Shown here: positions 1 to 8,779 of the stretch, piece by piece
How positions within the stretch are numbered: the stretch's first letter is position 1
How the letters are laid out: each line of letters opens with the position of its first letter
Assembly (NCBI RefSeq): GCF_012974865.1
Contig: NZ_CP043633.1
Span: forward strand, 3,655,501 to 3,719,500
Direction: 5' to 3'
DNA length: 64,000 nt
DNA from: Nonlabens sp. Ci31
Lineage (GTDB): Bacteria > Bacteroidota > Bacteroidia > Flavobacteriales > Flavobacteriaceae
Made by a program: the position numbers and the translations under genes
Notes under the pieces: generated by a model
Databases searched by the model: none
Seen by the model: the letters and a program-made list of their open reading frames with translations, nothing else
What the model was told of the DNA's origin: nothing

Positions 1-492
1 TACCCTATCTTTTCTCACATATAACACCATATAATTGATCAGGTTTTCTGATTCTTTTGTGGTAACCAAATAATTTAGTCGGTAAACCTCATTATTCATA
101 TGAACGTCAAATAGTAAAAACTCTAGACCAGCTAACTTTGCTTCTTCCACATAGGTTTCCATATTTTGTATATATAGACTATTAAATATGCTATATAAAT
201 ACTGTCTTTCCATTTTTGGTCTTTGCTTAAAATCGCTACCTAACCTTCTAGCAAACAGTGCAGGACTAAACAAACCTCTTAAACTATCAGAAGAATAAGA
301 ATTCAGGCTATTCTCTATCGCTAAAGCAAGATCTTCCGCTTCAAATAGTTCTAAATCAATTTCTGCTTTCTTTATTTCTTTGCAACTCACTAAAGAAAAG
401 ACCGTAAAAACTATAACTAAAAAAACTTTGGAAATTGCGAATTGAGAAATACTCGGGAAATGATTTTTATGCATAGGTATTTTAAAAGACAT
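1..492 (-). CDS. Putative lipoprotein, C-terminal part outside window
   Basis: One frame is open from an ATG at 492 to the window edge (164 codons). A second in-frame ATG at 474 gives a more ordinary signal peptide. Counted from 474, a hydrophobic stretch at residues 17-30 ends in the lipobox LVSC with Cys at 31, so the product should be exported and lipid-anchored. The other ~125 visible residues look helical and partly acidic, and I recognise no family. The left end of the IS30-type element lies only 59 bp upstream of the first ATG, so the native promoter may have been separated from the gene. The function is unknown; its status as a real exported protein is fairly secure because of the lipobox. 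Confidence 0.7.
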   Translation of the reverse strand, partial: MSFKIPMHKNHFPSISQFAISKVFLVIVFTVFSLVSCKEIKKAEIDLELFEAEDLALAIENSLNSYSSDSLRGLFSPALFARRLGSDFKQRPKMERQYLYSIFNSLYIQNMETYVEEAKLAGLEFLLFDVHMNNEVYRLNYLVTTKESENLINYMVLYVRKDRV

Positions 493-550
493 GTTTGTTT
501 TCGGTTGTTCACTTCAAACAAAACTTAATAATCTTCCATTTATATGAATT

Positions 551-576
551 CTAAGTTCAAGTAATAAGTGCGACAC
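551..576 (+). repeat. IS30 left terminal inverted repeat
   Basis: These 26 bases match the reverse complement of 1597-1622 with about 5 mismatches. They mark the outer end of the element on the side of the lipoprotein gene. Confidence 0.75.
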
Positions 577-584
577 TAATATTT

Positions 585-614
585 AAAACTCTTGGGGCAA
601 GCCCCATGAGTTTT
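585..614. terminator. Hairpin inside IS30 left end
   Basis: A 14 bp stem with one mismatch (AAAACTCTTGGGGC against GCCCCATGAGTTTT) and a 2 base AA loop lies between the left repeat and the transposase start. Its place suggests it blocks read-through transcription from outside into the transposase, or sequesters its translation start. This role is inferred from position only. Confidence 0.5.
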
Positions 615-636
615 AGGATCAATTATTATATTAGTC

Positions 637-1568
637 TTGCATGAATACAAACAATTAACCAGAAACCAAAGATATCAAATACAAACATTATTAAAAGCAG
701 AAATTGGTAAAATAGAAATTGCTGATATTATAGGAGTCTATCCAACAATTATTTACAGAGAGCTGGACAGAAACAGTGCCAAGCGTGGAAGAACAGCCGG
801 TAACTATGTTGCTAAAAACGCACAGAGACCTGCGGTCTCCCGTCATAAATGCAAGCCCAAACAGGTACTTTTGACAGAAGTGATGAAAGAGCGCATTGCT
901 GGATTGCTTTGCTTTGAGAAATGGAGTCCCGTGCTCATCAGCAAACGTTTAGAACTGGAAGGTGAGATATGCGTGAGCCACGAAACTATATATCAGTGGA
1001 TCTGGGATGTCAAGAAAAGTAAGAAGAAAGCAAAATTAAAGTACTCCAAACTTTATAAGAGCCTCAGGCATGGCAGCCGAAGGCAGAAGAGAGGGAATAC
1101 CAATAATAAAAGAGGAGCCATAAAAGGCCGTGTGGGAATTGAAGAGCGTCCTGATGTTGTAGACCATCGAGAACGCGTTGGAGACATTGAGGTTGACCCG
1201 ATGATGGGAAGTGGACACAAATTAGCTCTATTGGTAATGACAGATAGAACCACCTTGGTAACGATCTTGGAAAAACTCAAAGGAAAGGAAGCACAAGAGG
1301 TATATGAAAAAATGGAAGAAAGACTTACCAACTTCAGTTCGTCCTGGATAAAGACAATTACCTTTGGTAACGGAAAAGAGTTTGCAAAGCATCAAAAGAA
1401 AGGTGAGCTTTTAAATGCCAAAACTTATTTTACAAGGCCCTATACGTTACAGGACAAAGGAACAGTAGAAAACAGAATAGTGTAATAAGGAGATTCATTC
1501 CGAAGAAAACAGACCTGAGAAAAGTCCCGAATAAAGAAATAAAAGAAGTTGAAAGATTACTAAATTAA
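637..1568 (+). pseudogene. IS30-family transposase, frameshifted
   Basis: The DDE transposase of the IS30 element. It starts at a TTG (637). The N-terminal helix-turn-helix covers about residues 5-50 (LTRNQRYQIQTLL, then IADIIGVYPTIIYREL). The catalytic core is visible as GDIEVDP (first Asp), TFGNGKEFAKH in place of the usual D-G-KEF context, and DKGTVENR (Glu). The first frame stops at 1485. One base appears missing near 1480, because the next frame continues with the conserved IRRFIPKKTDL to a stop at 1568. The codon after LN, where N-R-P-hK-LGY is expected, is a stop, and the final ~25 residues are absent. The second catalytic Asp also looks replaced by Asn in FGNGKEF. The gene is therefore almost certainly inactive. 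Confidence 0.85.
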
Positions 1569-1596
1569 CGACCTATTAGAACTCTAAAGAATAAAT

Positions 1597-1622
1597 GTGC
1601 CGCACTTATGGGTTGAACTCAG
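1597..1622 (-). repeat. IS30 right terminal inverted repeat
   Basis: Reverse complement of the left repeat with about 5 mismatches. It lies 29 bp after the last transposase stop, which is shorter than an intact element would allow and fits loss of the transposase tail. Confidence 0.75.
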
Positions 1623-1651
1623 TAATTATTTATAGTACCAAAACTTCAAAT

Positions 1652-1695
1652 AAAAAAAACAGGTAACTATCACATTATAGCTACCTGTTTTTTTT
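1652..1695. terminator. Bidirectional rho-independent terminator
   Basis: A run of A, the stem ACAGGTAACTAT / ATAGCTACCTGT (one G-T type mismatch, 6 base loop) and a run of T make a hairpin with a T-tract on both strands. It ends the AAA+ ATPase transcript on the minus strand and also separates it from the IS30 element. Confidence 0.85.
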
Positions 1696-1756
1696 ACTCT
1701 CCTTCAGCTTAACAATTAAAAAATTATTTTGCCTAGAACTTTATCTTAAAAGGCTA

Positions 1757-3220
1757 TTACATACCTCTTACAAAGTCACTGTACAGGTCATTGAATTGAT
1801 AACCTTCTGTAAATCGTTTTTTACTGAGCTTATCAAATTCTACTAAAGACCAAAGAATAAATTCTTTCATAAAATTACGATCTTCCTTACTTGTCTCTGG
1901 TTGGTATTTCTGTACCAAATCTTCCAAGGGCTCTATCTGATCGATCAACACTTGATAATCACTGTCGTTCAACTCATCTAATAATTCTAAGCCTTCGTTG
2001 TTGAAAAACCACTCGATCAATTTATCGTACGGGGTATCTTCATTTTCCTTTACCAGTTTCTTAATCTCTGGAAAGTACAGCGGAAACAATGTTTTAGTCG
2101 CTGCTCCTATCAACTCGTTTGCCACAAAAGCAGCACCTTCTTGCTCTCCTTCATAAACCAACTCTATCTTCCCTGTAATAGAAGGAATAACTCCGGTAAA
2201 ATCAGAAAAGCGTATGCTAGTTTTATCGTCTCCATTCATTAAGGAGCGACGTTCTGCTGTGCTTAATAAGTTTTCAAAAGCTGTGATACTCATACGAGCA
2301 CTCACTCCACTTTTTTCATCTACGTACTCACTATCTCTTGCACAAAAACTAATTTGTTCTAATAAATCTTTAGCTAGTTCTGGCACATAAACCGCCTCTG
2401 CAGTACGCAAGTCATTCTTAGCTTCTTGTTGAGTAATCGTTTTGGCGATCTCAATATTCTCAGGATAGTGCGTCAAAATCTGAGATCCTATTCTATCTTT
2501 TAATGGTGTTACAATACTACCACGGTTGGTATAATCTTCTGGATTTGCTGTGAAGACAAATTGCATATCTAAGGATAAACGCAATTTGAATCCGCGTATT
2601 TGAATATCACCTTCTTGAAGGATATTAAAAAGCGCTACCTGTATACGAGCTTGTAAATCTGGTAGTTCATTAATAACAAAAATACATCGGTTAGCACGGG
2701 GAATCATCCCGTAATGAATCACGCGATCATCAGCATAGCTCAATTTTAAGTTGGCTGCTTTTATAGGATCTATATCTCCAATTAAATCTGCTACCGTCAC
2801 ATCTGGGGTAGCTAATTTTTCATAAAAACGATCGTCTCTATGCAACCAAGAAATAGGGGTGTCATCTCCGTGTTCTTCCATCAACTGCTTTGCTGTTCTT
2901 GAAAGAGGCTGCAAAGGATCATCATGAATCTCACTTTGTGTTACGTACGGGATATATTCATCTAGCAATCCCGTCATAAGTCTTGCCAATCGTGTCTTTG
3001 CTTGACCTCGCAATCCTAATAAATTGATATTGTGACGTGATAAAATCGCTCGTTCCAGTTCTGGAATGACCGTGTTTTCATACCCGTGAATTCCTTTAAA
3101 AGAGTCCACATCATTTTTAATGTTGTGAATCAGGTTATCTCTTAATTCTTCTTTTATCGATTTAGACTTCCATCCCGCTTTTTTGAGTTGGCCTAATGTG
3201 TTTATCTTATTGTGATCCAT
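1757..3220 (-). CDS. MoxR/Mg-chelatase-I-like AAA+ ATPase
   Basis: A 487-residue AAA+ ATPase of the MoxR / magnesium chelatase subunit I type. Walker A is GLRGQAKT at residues 69-76, Walker B is CIFVINELPDL at 179-189 (Asn-Glu where many have Asp-Glu), sensor-1 region TANPEDY is at 224-230, and an arginine-finger candidate is KDRIG at 241-245. The C-terminal half is helical. The organism makes no chlorophyll as far as this window shows, so a chaperone-like role with a von Willebrand A partner is more likely than metal insertion. Such a partner gene often sits next door in flavobacteria, but here the downstream side has a terminator and then the IS30 element. The family call is secure; the substrate is unknown. 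Confidence 0.85.
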   Translation of the reverse strand: MDHNKINTLGQLKKAGWKSKSIKEELRDNLIHNIKNDVDSFKGIHGYENTVIPELERAILSRHNINLLGLRGQAKTRLARLMTGLLDEYIPYVTQSEIHDDPLQPLSRTAKQLMEEHGDDTPISWLHRDDRFYEKLATPDVTVADLIGDIDPIKAANLKLSYADDRVIHYGMIPRANRCIFVINELPDLQARIQVALFNILQEGDIQIRGFKLRLSLDMQFVFTANPEDYTNRGSIVTPLKDRIGSQILTHYPENIEIAKTITQQEAKNDLRTAEAVYVPELAKDLLEQISFCARDSEYVDEKSGVSARMSITAFENLLSTAERRSLMNGDDKTSIRFSDFTGVIPSITGKIELVYEGEQEGAAFVANELIGAATKTLFPLYFPEIKKLVKENEDTPYDKLIEWFFNNEGLELLDELNDSDYQVLIDQIEPLEDLVQKYQPETSKEDRNFMKEFILWSLVEFDKLSKKRFTEGYQFNDLYSDFVRGM

Positions 3221-3345
3221 AATTGTTCTTCCTAAAGGCCCACAAATTACAACCCATGTCCTACTCTAGCAATCATTAAAGAGATATTTAACAAAAGTGT
3301 TTCCTGATAAGTGTTCTTAATTGCTTTACGCATTTTTTTAAATCT

Positions 3346-3361
3346 CGCTTTCGCGAAAGCG
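3346..3361. repeat. CGCTTTCGCGAAAGCG palindrome, copy 1 (intergenic)
   Basis: Exact 16 bp palindrome, followed by GAAC. It is one of 11 copies in the window and one of only two outside genes. It lies upstream of the AAA+ ATPase gene. Confidence 0.9.
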
Positions 3362-3383
3362 GAACACTTTTAAAAGTAGTTCT

Positions 3384-3560
3384 TTAACAAGTTAGCATTA
3401 GATTTGATAGTTCTATCGTTAGAAGCCCTTGAGACGGTTCTAACTTTTTCCACTCAAAGGAGGTCTTGGCATTTGGGCAAGCTCTTTGTGATCCTACCTG
3501 TTGATAAGCTGTTATCGCTTCCATGTCCATTTCGATTTCTGTTTCCATTTCAATTTCCAC
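3384..3560 (-). other. Possible small ORF, 58 codons, unproven
   Basis: A minus-strand frame open from a GTG at 3560 to a TAA at 3384. Its first 14 residues alternate Glu with other residues because they are encoded by the hexamer repeat; the rest (ITAYQQVGSQRACPNAK, then TSFEWKKLEPSQGLLTIELS) is not low-complexity. There is no clear ribosome site, and Bacteroidota often lack one. It could be a real small protein, a decayed gene tail or chance; I cannot decide. Confidence 0.2.
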
Positions 3561-3585
3561 ATTAACTTCCTTTTCGACTTCAGCT
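3520..3585. repeat. Degenerate hexanucleotide repeat next to recG stop
   Basis: About ten successive six-base units of the form TCNNTT on the plus strand (TCCATG TCCATT TCG and so on), reading as Glu-X dipeptides on the minus strand. It begins right at the 3' end of recG. Confidence 0.6.
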
Positions 3586-5689
3586 AACTGATGTACTTCC
3601 AGAGTCCTTTTTTATTCTGCAGAAAAGTCATGACTCGTTTTACCCCAACATGTTCTGGCTTTTCAATTTTAGCATCTTTAGCGAGTAATTTCTGAGCAGC
3701 TTCTCTAGCTAGGGCTAAAATTTGGTTGTCCTTAACGATATCGGCAAGACGTAAATCCATCACCCCACTTTGTCGTGTTCCCATCAAATCTCCTGGGCCT
3801 CGCAATTTTAAATCTACCTCAGCAATTTGAAATCCGTCTGTAGTGGCCACCATGGTTTGTAGTCTGGTTTTAGAATCACTACTCAACTTATGACCCGTCA
3901 TAAGAATACAATAACTCTGGTCTGCTCCACGTCCTACTCTACCACGTAATTGGTGCAATTGAGAAAGTCCAAAACGCTCGGCACTTTCAATTATCATCAC
4001 ACTGGCATTAGGCACATTTACTCCTACTTCTATAACGGTGGTTGCCACCATGATTTGTGTTTCCCCTTTTACAAAGCGATTCATCTCGTAGTCTTTATCT
4101 TCTGACTTCATACGACCGTGAACAATACTCACTTTATATTTAGGCAAAGGAAATTCCCTAACGATGCTCTCATAACCATCTTGAAGGTCTTTATAATCTA
4201 GCGTTTCTGATTCCTCAATCAGCGGGTACACCATATATATTTGTCGCCCAAGAGCTATTTCATCTCTGATAAAAGCAAAAACAGCCAATCTATTCTTATC
4301 AAAACGATGCACCGTTTTGATTTCTTTACGACCAGGCGGTAATTCGTCAATGACCGATATATCTAGATCTCCATATAAACTCATGGCCAGCGTTCTAGGA
4401 ATAGGTGTTGCCGTCATTACGAGAACGTGTGGCGGCAGGTCATTTTTCTTCCATAATTTGGCTCTTTGTGCCACGCCAAAACGGTGTTGTTCATCTACAA
4501 TTGCAACTCCTATATTTTTAAACTTTACTTTATCTTCTATCAGCGCATGCGTTCCTATCAAGATATCTAATGATCCATCTTCTAAAGCTTCATGAATCAC
4601 CCGACGGTTCTTGGTTTTTACAGATCCTGTAAGAATGGACACTGTAATTCCTGTTCCTTCCAGTAATTCTGAAACGCCGCTGTAATGTTGCTGAGCAAGG
4701 ATTTCTGTAGGTGCCATAATACAGGCTTGGAAACCATTATCAAGAGCTAGTAAGGCGGTGAGCAAGGCAACAATGGTTTTTCCTGAGCCTACATCTCCTT
4801 GAAGCAATCGATTCATATGAGCGCCAGTTGCCATGTCAGCACGTATTTCTTTTACTACTCTTTTCTGAGCACCTGTAAGTTCAAAAGGCAAGTGATTCTT
4901 ATAAAAATTAGTGAATTTATCGCCTACATGATCAAAGACATATCCTTTAATTTTGGTTTTTCTAATCCTATTTTGAAGAAGTAATTCCATCTGAATAAAG
5001 AAAAGTTCTTCAAACTTTAATCGATAAATAGAGGCGCGTAACATCTCTGGTGTAGATGGAAAGTGAGCATTGAGCATGGCTTCATTTTTACCCACCAGCT
5101 TGTAATGCGCTCGCATATCATCTGGTAAAGTTTCTACAAAAGCGCCGTTGATCTCGCTAAAGAGTTTGCGCATGCATTTTACAATGTAGGTATTGGTAAT
5201 TTTGCGTTTAGCGAGCATTTCTGTACTCGGATAGACTGGTGTCATAGCACTCTGCTTGCGTGACTTATGATCTGCTAGTAATTCTAAATCTGGATGTGCA
5301 ATATTGTATTGAGAACCATAACGAGCTACTTTACCAAAAGCTACATAAGGTTCATTGATCTTTAAACTATCTTTAAAATGTTTCTGACTACGGAACCATA
5401 CCAGCTCCATTCTTCCTGTCTCGTCAGCAAAAGTGGCTACCAGACGTTCTGCTTTTCCTGCTCCTGCGGTTTTTATGTTTAGGATTTTACCTAAAATCTG
5501 CACTTGAGCACTATCGGGAACCAATTCATTGATCTTATAATACTTCGTTTTATCAATATATCTATTTGGAAAAAGGTTTGCCAGATCACCATAGGTATGG
5601 ATGTGCAACTCACTGCGCAACAACTTAGCTCTTTCTGGACCGATGCCAGCGAGGTAATCTATAGGAGTAGAAAGAAAGTTAAGTGGCAA
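3584..5689 (-). CDS. recG: ATP-dependent DNA helicase RecG
   Basis: 701 residues, the normal RecG length. It remodels stalled replication forks and branch-migrates Holliday junctions in the cytoplasm. The N-terminal wedge/OB-fold part (to about residue 250) includes PNRYIDKT and the OB strands. Helicase motif I is GDVGSGKT at 298-305; motif II is DEQHRFG near 397-403; motif III is TATPIPRT near 425. The C-terminal helicase domain carries the RecG signature QLHQLRGRVGRG and ATTVIEVGV. All key motifs are intact. No neighbour is obviously co-transcribed: the upstream gap is 337 bp. Confidence 0.97.
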   Translation of the reverse strand: MPLNFLSTPIDYLAGIGPERAKLLRSELHIHTYGDLANLFPNRYIDKTKYYKINELVPDSAQVQILGKILNIKTAGAGKAERLVATFADETGRMELVWFRSQKHFKDSLKINEPYVAFGKVARYGSQYNIAHPDLELLADHKSRKQSAMTPVYPSTEMLAKRKITNTYIVKCMRKLFSEINGAFVETLPDDMRAHYKLVGKNEAMLNAHFPSTPEMLRASIYRLKFEELFFIQMELLLQNRIRKTKIKGYVFDHVGDKFTNFYKNHLPFELTGAQKRVVKEIRADMATGAHMNRLLQGDVGSGKTIVALLTALLALDNGFQACIMAPTEILAQQHYSGVSELLEGTGITVSILTGSVKTKNRRVIHEALEDGSLDILIGTHALIEDKVKFKNIGVAIVDEQHRFGVAQRAKLWKKNDLPPHVLVMTATPIPRTLAMSLYGDLDISVIDELPPGRKEIKTVHRFDKNRLAVFAFIRDEIALGRQIYMVYPLIEESETLDYKDLQDGYESIVREFPLPKYKVSIVHGRMKSEDKDYEMNRFVKGETQIMVATTVIEVGVNVPNASVMIIESAERFGLSQLHQLRGRVGRGADQSYCILMTGHKLSSDSKTRLQTMVATTDGFQIAEVDLKLRGPGDLMGTRQSGVMDLRLADIVKDNQILALAREAAQKLLAKDAKIEKPEHVGVKRVMTFLQNKKGLWKYIS

Positions 5690-6026
5690 TTGCTAATTAT
5701 TTCTAGTGCGTATTCAAAGGTAAAGGAGTTAGACGAAATGTCAAATTAAATAATTGCAGGAATGTATCAAGAGTAACACTCACATAAACTCATTTGATTA
5801 CTCCACCCATATTCATTTAAAAATCGGTCATAAAAACAAAAAAAGATACCAGTCTGAGCGATAGTCGAAGACGTTTAACTATGAAAAGAGGTCTTGCGAC
5901 GTAAAAAGCTTTCGACGTAGCCTGTGCTGAATTTAGTTCAGTGCTCCACCATACCTTTTATGAATAAAAAAATCAAAAATCAATAAGATTAAGTTTCAAA
6001 TTTTGAGTCATTTAATTTCTCTGTTT
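5690..6026. other. Intergenic region with flavobacterial short repeats
   Basis: 337 bp without a gene. At 5854-5872 lies CTGAGCGATAGTCGAAGAC, resembling the short CTGAGCG-TAGTCGAAG repeats common between genes in flavobacteria (from memory). At 5927-5941 CTGAA/TTCAG forms a small stem. I see no promoter or terminator I would defend. Confidence 0.5.
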
Positions 6027-6623
6027 TTATCCGCGTCGTCTTTCTAGAAGAATCATCATCATAAGACCTAACATGACACGTTCTTTATCGTCTTCATCGA
6101 TATCAGCCACTTTAGTCAATTCAAATTCTTTGCCAAAGAAAGAAGGCATCTTTTTAAGCTTCACTACGATCTGACCAGCTTTATTAGTTACATGATAAGT
6201 AGGGTTAAAGAGATAGCCAGTGAATACGCCTATAACAGGTATTCCTCCTATCAGAGAGTCTGCTACGCGTACCCAAGCATTGGCTTCTTGTACTTTGTAT
6301 TGCGGCTGGTTGTTTTTATCTACGATATCATACTCTGCCTTCCACATACTGCGCCAGCCTTTACGAGCAATCTTTCCTATTTCCGTATTATTTTTGTCAA
6401 ACATGGCGTACGCAGCACTAAAATCCAGCCACTTGTTTGCAGCAATAGTAAATAAAATCTGTGTTTTACTCTCATCGCTATAAACCGTAATGGCCTCTTT
6501 AAGCTTAAACATTTTTTGCTTTACATAGGCAATCGTCTGTCCTGAAGCATTCTTTGCAGTAAAATCATTACTCAGGGTAGTAATTTTAAAAGAAAATGTA
6601 ATGGGGTATTGTAGGTTATTCAT
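6027..6623 (-). CDS. LURP-one / scramblase-like fold protein
   Basis: 198 residues with no signal peptide. The pattern YVKQKMFKLKEAITVYSDE, then LFTIAANKWLDFSAAYAM and IGKIARKGWRSMWKAEYDI, matches the Tubby-like beta-barrel fold of LURP-one-related and phospholipid scramblase proteins. Family members may bind lipids, but the bacterial role is not established. A hydrophobic, glycine-rich segment (SLIGGIPVIGVFTGYLF) near residue 125 may touch the membrane. It sits alone between recG and the FabI-like gene, 47 bp from the latter's stop. The family call is moderate; no specific function can be given. Confidence 0.7.
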   Translation of the reverse strand: MNNLQYPITFSFKITTLSNDFTAKNASGQTIAYVKQKMFKLKEAITVYSDESKTQILFTIAANKWLDFSAAYAMFDKNNTEIGKIARKGWRSMWKAEYDIVDKNNQPQYKVQEANAWVRVADSLIGGIPVIGVFTGYLFNPTYHVTNKAGQIVVKLKKMPSFFGKEFELTKVADIDEDDKERVMLGLMMMILLERRRG

Positions 6624-6670
6624 ATAATGTTAGTTGAGTTTGTAATGTAAGTAAAACTTAAATAAAATGC

Positions 6671-7492
6671 TTAACCAGTGATGTGATAACCACCATCTAC
6701 ATGTCTTATTTCACCTGTTATTCTACTTTCTGGTCTGAAGAGATGACAAATTTCATATGCCAGATCCATAGGCACTGCATTTCCTAAAGGGCTCATTCTA
6801 TTTGACGTAGCTACATCTTCTATTTTTAAAGTGGCATTACCAGCTTTACTACCCATATATGGAGAAAACCGAATAGCGTTTACACGTATAGCATGTTTAC
6901 GACCTAGTTCATCTGCCAGCTCTACGGTAATGCGCTCCAAAGCAGCTTTTGCAATACTTATATTTCTATAAGGATGAAAGGTTACTTTTGCCGCAGCTAT
7001 ATAACTTAAAGAACAAATGGAGGCACCATCTTGCAAAACACCATGCTTTAACAAATAATGACTTACTCGTATTAAAGAATAGGCACTCACGTTCATGGTA
7101 TCACAAAACTCCTCTTTTGTAACCTCAATAAGTGGCTTTACTTCTTTATTGCGTATGGTTTTATCCATAGCTATGGCATGTAGGAAACCGTCCAACTTGA
7201 TGCCTTTTTCAGCTAAGTCTTTTGCAAAGTGTTCTATGTTTTCGTCAATAGTGACGTCTAAAATTTCTACCGTAGCATCGCCTAAAAAATCATGAACAGA
7301 ACGTTTAAAATCTTCAAAATTCAGATTTAGAAAAGCTTTTGCTTTATCTGATAAGTTATTATGAAATCGGCTTACACCTAGACCGGTACAAACCACTTTA
7401 CCACCGTTTTTTATAATTTCTCTTGCAGCATACATGGCAAGTGAATGCTCATCTGCAATACCGGTAATTAAAAAAGTTTTATTTGTAAACAT
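6671..7492 (-). CDS. FabI-like short-chain dehydrogenase/reductase
   Basis: 273 residues of the enoyl-ACP-reductase branch of short-chain dehydrogenases. The dinucleotide site is the FabI-type GIADEHSLAMYAAREI (residues 11-26) instead of the classical GxxxGxG. The active site has Tyr164 in SLSYIAAAK, Tyr175 and Lys182 in YRNISIAK (Y-x6-K), and the C-terminus ends in the usual DGGYHITG. It lies 137 bp downstream of a FabH homologue on the same strand. The housekeeping FabI of this genome is more likely the gene at 48710-49516, so this copy may act in a specialised acyl pathway (inference). It could equally reduce another enoyl thioester or a ketone. Confidence 0.8.
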   Translation of the reverse strand: MFTNKTFLITGIADEHSLAMYAAREIIKNGGKVVCTGLGVSRFHNNLSDKAKAFLNLNFEDFKRSVHDFLGDATVEILDVTIDENIEHFAKDLAEKGIKLDGFLHAIAMDKTIRNKEVKPLIEVTKEEFCDTMNVSAYSLIRVSHYLLKHGVLQDGASICSLSYIAAAKVTFHPYRNISIAKAALERITVELADELGRKHAIRVNAIRFSPYMGSKAGNATLKIEDVATSNRMSPLGNAVPMDLAYEICHLFRPESRITGEIRHVDGGYHITG

Positions 7493-7629
7493 TTATTTAT
7501 GTTATTAGTTTCTATATCAAAAGAATTTATGCTGGTTGAGCTCAGGGCGAAAGCGTGCATACTACATATATACCAACTCGTTTTAAATCATTACACACAA
7601 CAGGGGGTCAGTTGCTTTAAATTTTATAA

Positions 7630-8601
7630 TTACCATTTATAAAGTGCGGTTCCCCAAGTCCAGCCAGCACCTACGGCGGCAAATAAAACCAAATCCCCTT
7701 CTTTAAGTAGGTTTTTCTTGACCGTTTCATCCAGCATCATAGGTATGGTTCCACCAGAGGTGTTTGCATAGCGATCCATATTAGTCATCACTTTCTCCCA
7801 AGGTAAAGAGATGCGATTTGCAACCTCTTCCAGTATTCTTATACTGGGTTGATGCGGTATGAGGTAACTCACCTCATCTATAGAAACCTTATTCTTTGAG
7901 AGCAACTCCTTTATTGATTCTGGAACCACTTTTATTGCCGTTTGAAAAACAGCGGACCCATCCATTTGAAAATACTGCAGGCCTTCTTTAAGAGTTTCTT
8001 TTGTGGTAGGTAATAATGATCCTCCAGCTGGTATATTCCAACTGTCTTTACCACGGCCATCTGTGTGCAATAGAAAGTCTATAAAACCTTTATCTTCCTG
8101 GGTATGAGAGAGCACCATGGCTCCAGCACCATCGCCAAAAAACACCGCATCTCTGCGATTCCAATCGGTAATATTTGAAAAGGTATCAGCACCTATGACC
8201 AGTACATTTTTATACATTCCAGACTTAATAAATTGTACAGCTGTGGTTGTTGCAAACAAGGCTCCAGAGCAAACTGCCGATATATCAAAGGCGACAGCGT
8301 TAAAGGCTTCTATTTTTTCTTGTACAAAGCAGGCACAAGAAGGAGCAAGCCTATCTGGAGTTGCTGTAGCTAGAATGATTAAGTCCATATCTTGCGGAGT
8401 TAGGCCTGCGTTTTTAATGGCTTCTTTTCCAGCCATAGCGGCCAGGTCACTGGTAGTTTCTCCTGTAGAGATACGTCGTTCTTTAATTCCTAAGTTTTTT
8501 TGTATCCAAGCATCATTTGATCCTACAGATTCAAAAAAATCATTTTTTACGACATTCTCCGGAGCATAAGATCCGGTACCTTTAATATATGCATTATTCA
8601 T
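7630..8601 (-). CDS. fabH: 3-oxoacyl-ACP synthase III (FabH-like)
   Basis: 323-residue ketoacyl synthase III with the complete Cys-His-Asn triad: Cys111 in SAVCSGAL, His250 in LIPHQPS and Asn280 in YANTSGGT. FabH condenses an acyl-CoA starter with malonyl-ACP to begin fatty acid synthesis. Here it is followed by a FabI-like reductase and not by the acpP/plsX genes that often accompany the housekeeping copy, so it may make a special or branched starter (inference). Length and motifs are normal for the family. The start MNNAYIKGTGSYAPE fits the usual N-terminus. Confidence 0.92.
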   Translation of the reverse strand: MNNAYIKGTGSYAPENVVKNDFFESVGSNDAWIQKNLGIKERRISTGETTSDLAAMAGKEAIKNAGLTPQDMDLIILATATPDRLAPSCACFVQEKIEAFNAVAFDISAVCSGALFATTTAVQFIKSGMYKNVLVIGADTFSNITDWNRRDAVFFGDGAGAMVLSHTQEDKGFIDFLLHTDGRGKDSWNIPAGGSLLPTTKETLKEGLQYFQMDGSAVFQTAIKVVPESIKELLSKNKVSIDEVSYLIPHQPSIRILEEVANRISLPWEKVMTNMDRYANTSGGTIPMMLDETVKKNLLKEGDLVLFAAVGAGWTWGTALYKW

Positions 8602-8779
8602 AAACTAGTATAAGCATATAAAAATGTATCATTTTATTAAAATAAAACAGGAATTTCAATGAAAATTTTAAACAATTACACAATTGCTATAAATAAACAG
8701 TTAAAAATGATAATATCGTAAAATTAAGCTTGTAAAATATGGAATTCTTAAGGAATAAAAGAAGCTTTTAAGACAGGTA

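Larger units (their letters stand above)
551..1622 (+). mobile_element. Degraded IS30-family insertion sequence
   Basis: A transposase gene of IS30 type is enclosed by imperfect 26 bp terminal inverted repeats at 551-576 and 1597-1622 (about 5 mismatches, shared core ATAAGTGCG). The whole element is about 1.07 kb, close to the size of small IS30 members. The transposase has a frameshift and a stop, and its last codons before the right repeat are missing, so the element is predicted to be immobile unless helped in trans. No convincing target-site duplication is visible: the flanks are AATT on the left and TAATT on the right. Confidence 0.85.
3221..3583. other. Intergenic region between recG and AAA+ ATPase
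   Basis: 363 bp with no recognised gene. It holds one copy of the GCTTTCGCGAAAGC palindrome (3346-3361), a weak minus-strand reading frame of 58 codons (3384-3560, GTG start), and a period-6 degenerate repeat (3520-3585). Confidence 0.6.

Noticed and set aside
7547..7558. GCGAAAGCGTGC, right half of the palindrome with a TGC flank
   Set aside because: The left half is absent; at most a decayed copy, so not counted.
8117..8569. 150-codon open frame on the plus strand
   Set aside because: It is antisense to fabH, whose motifs are complete; a shadow frame.
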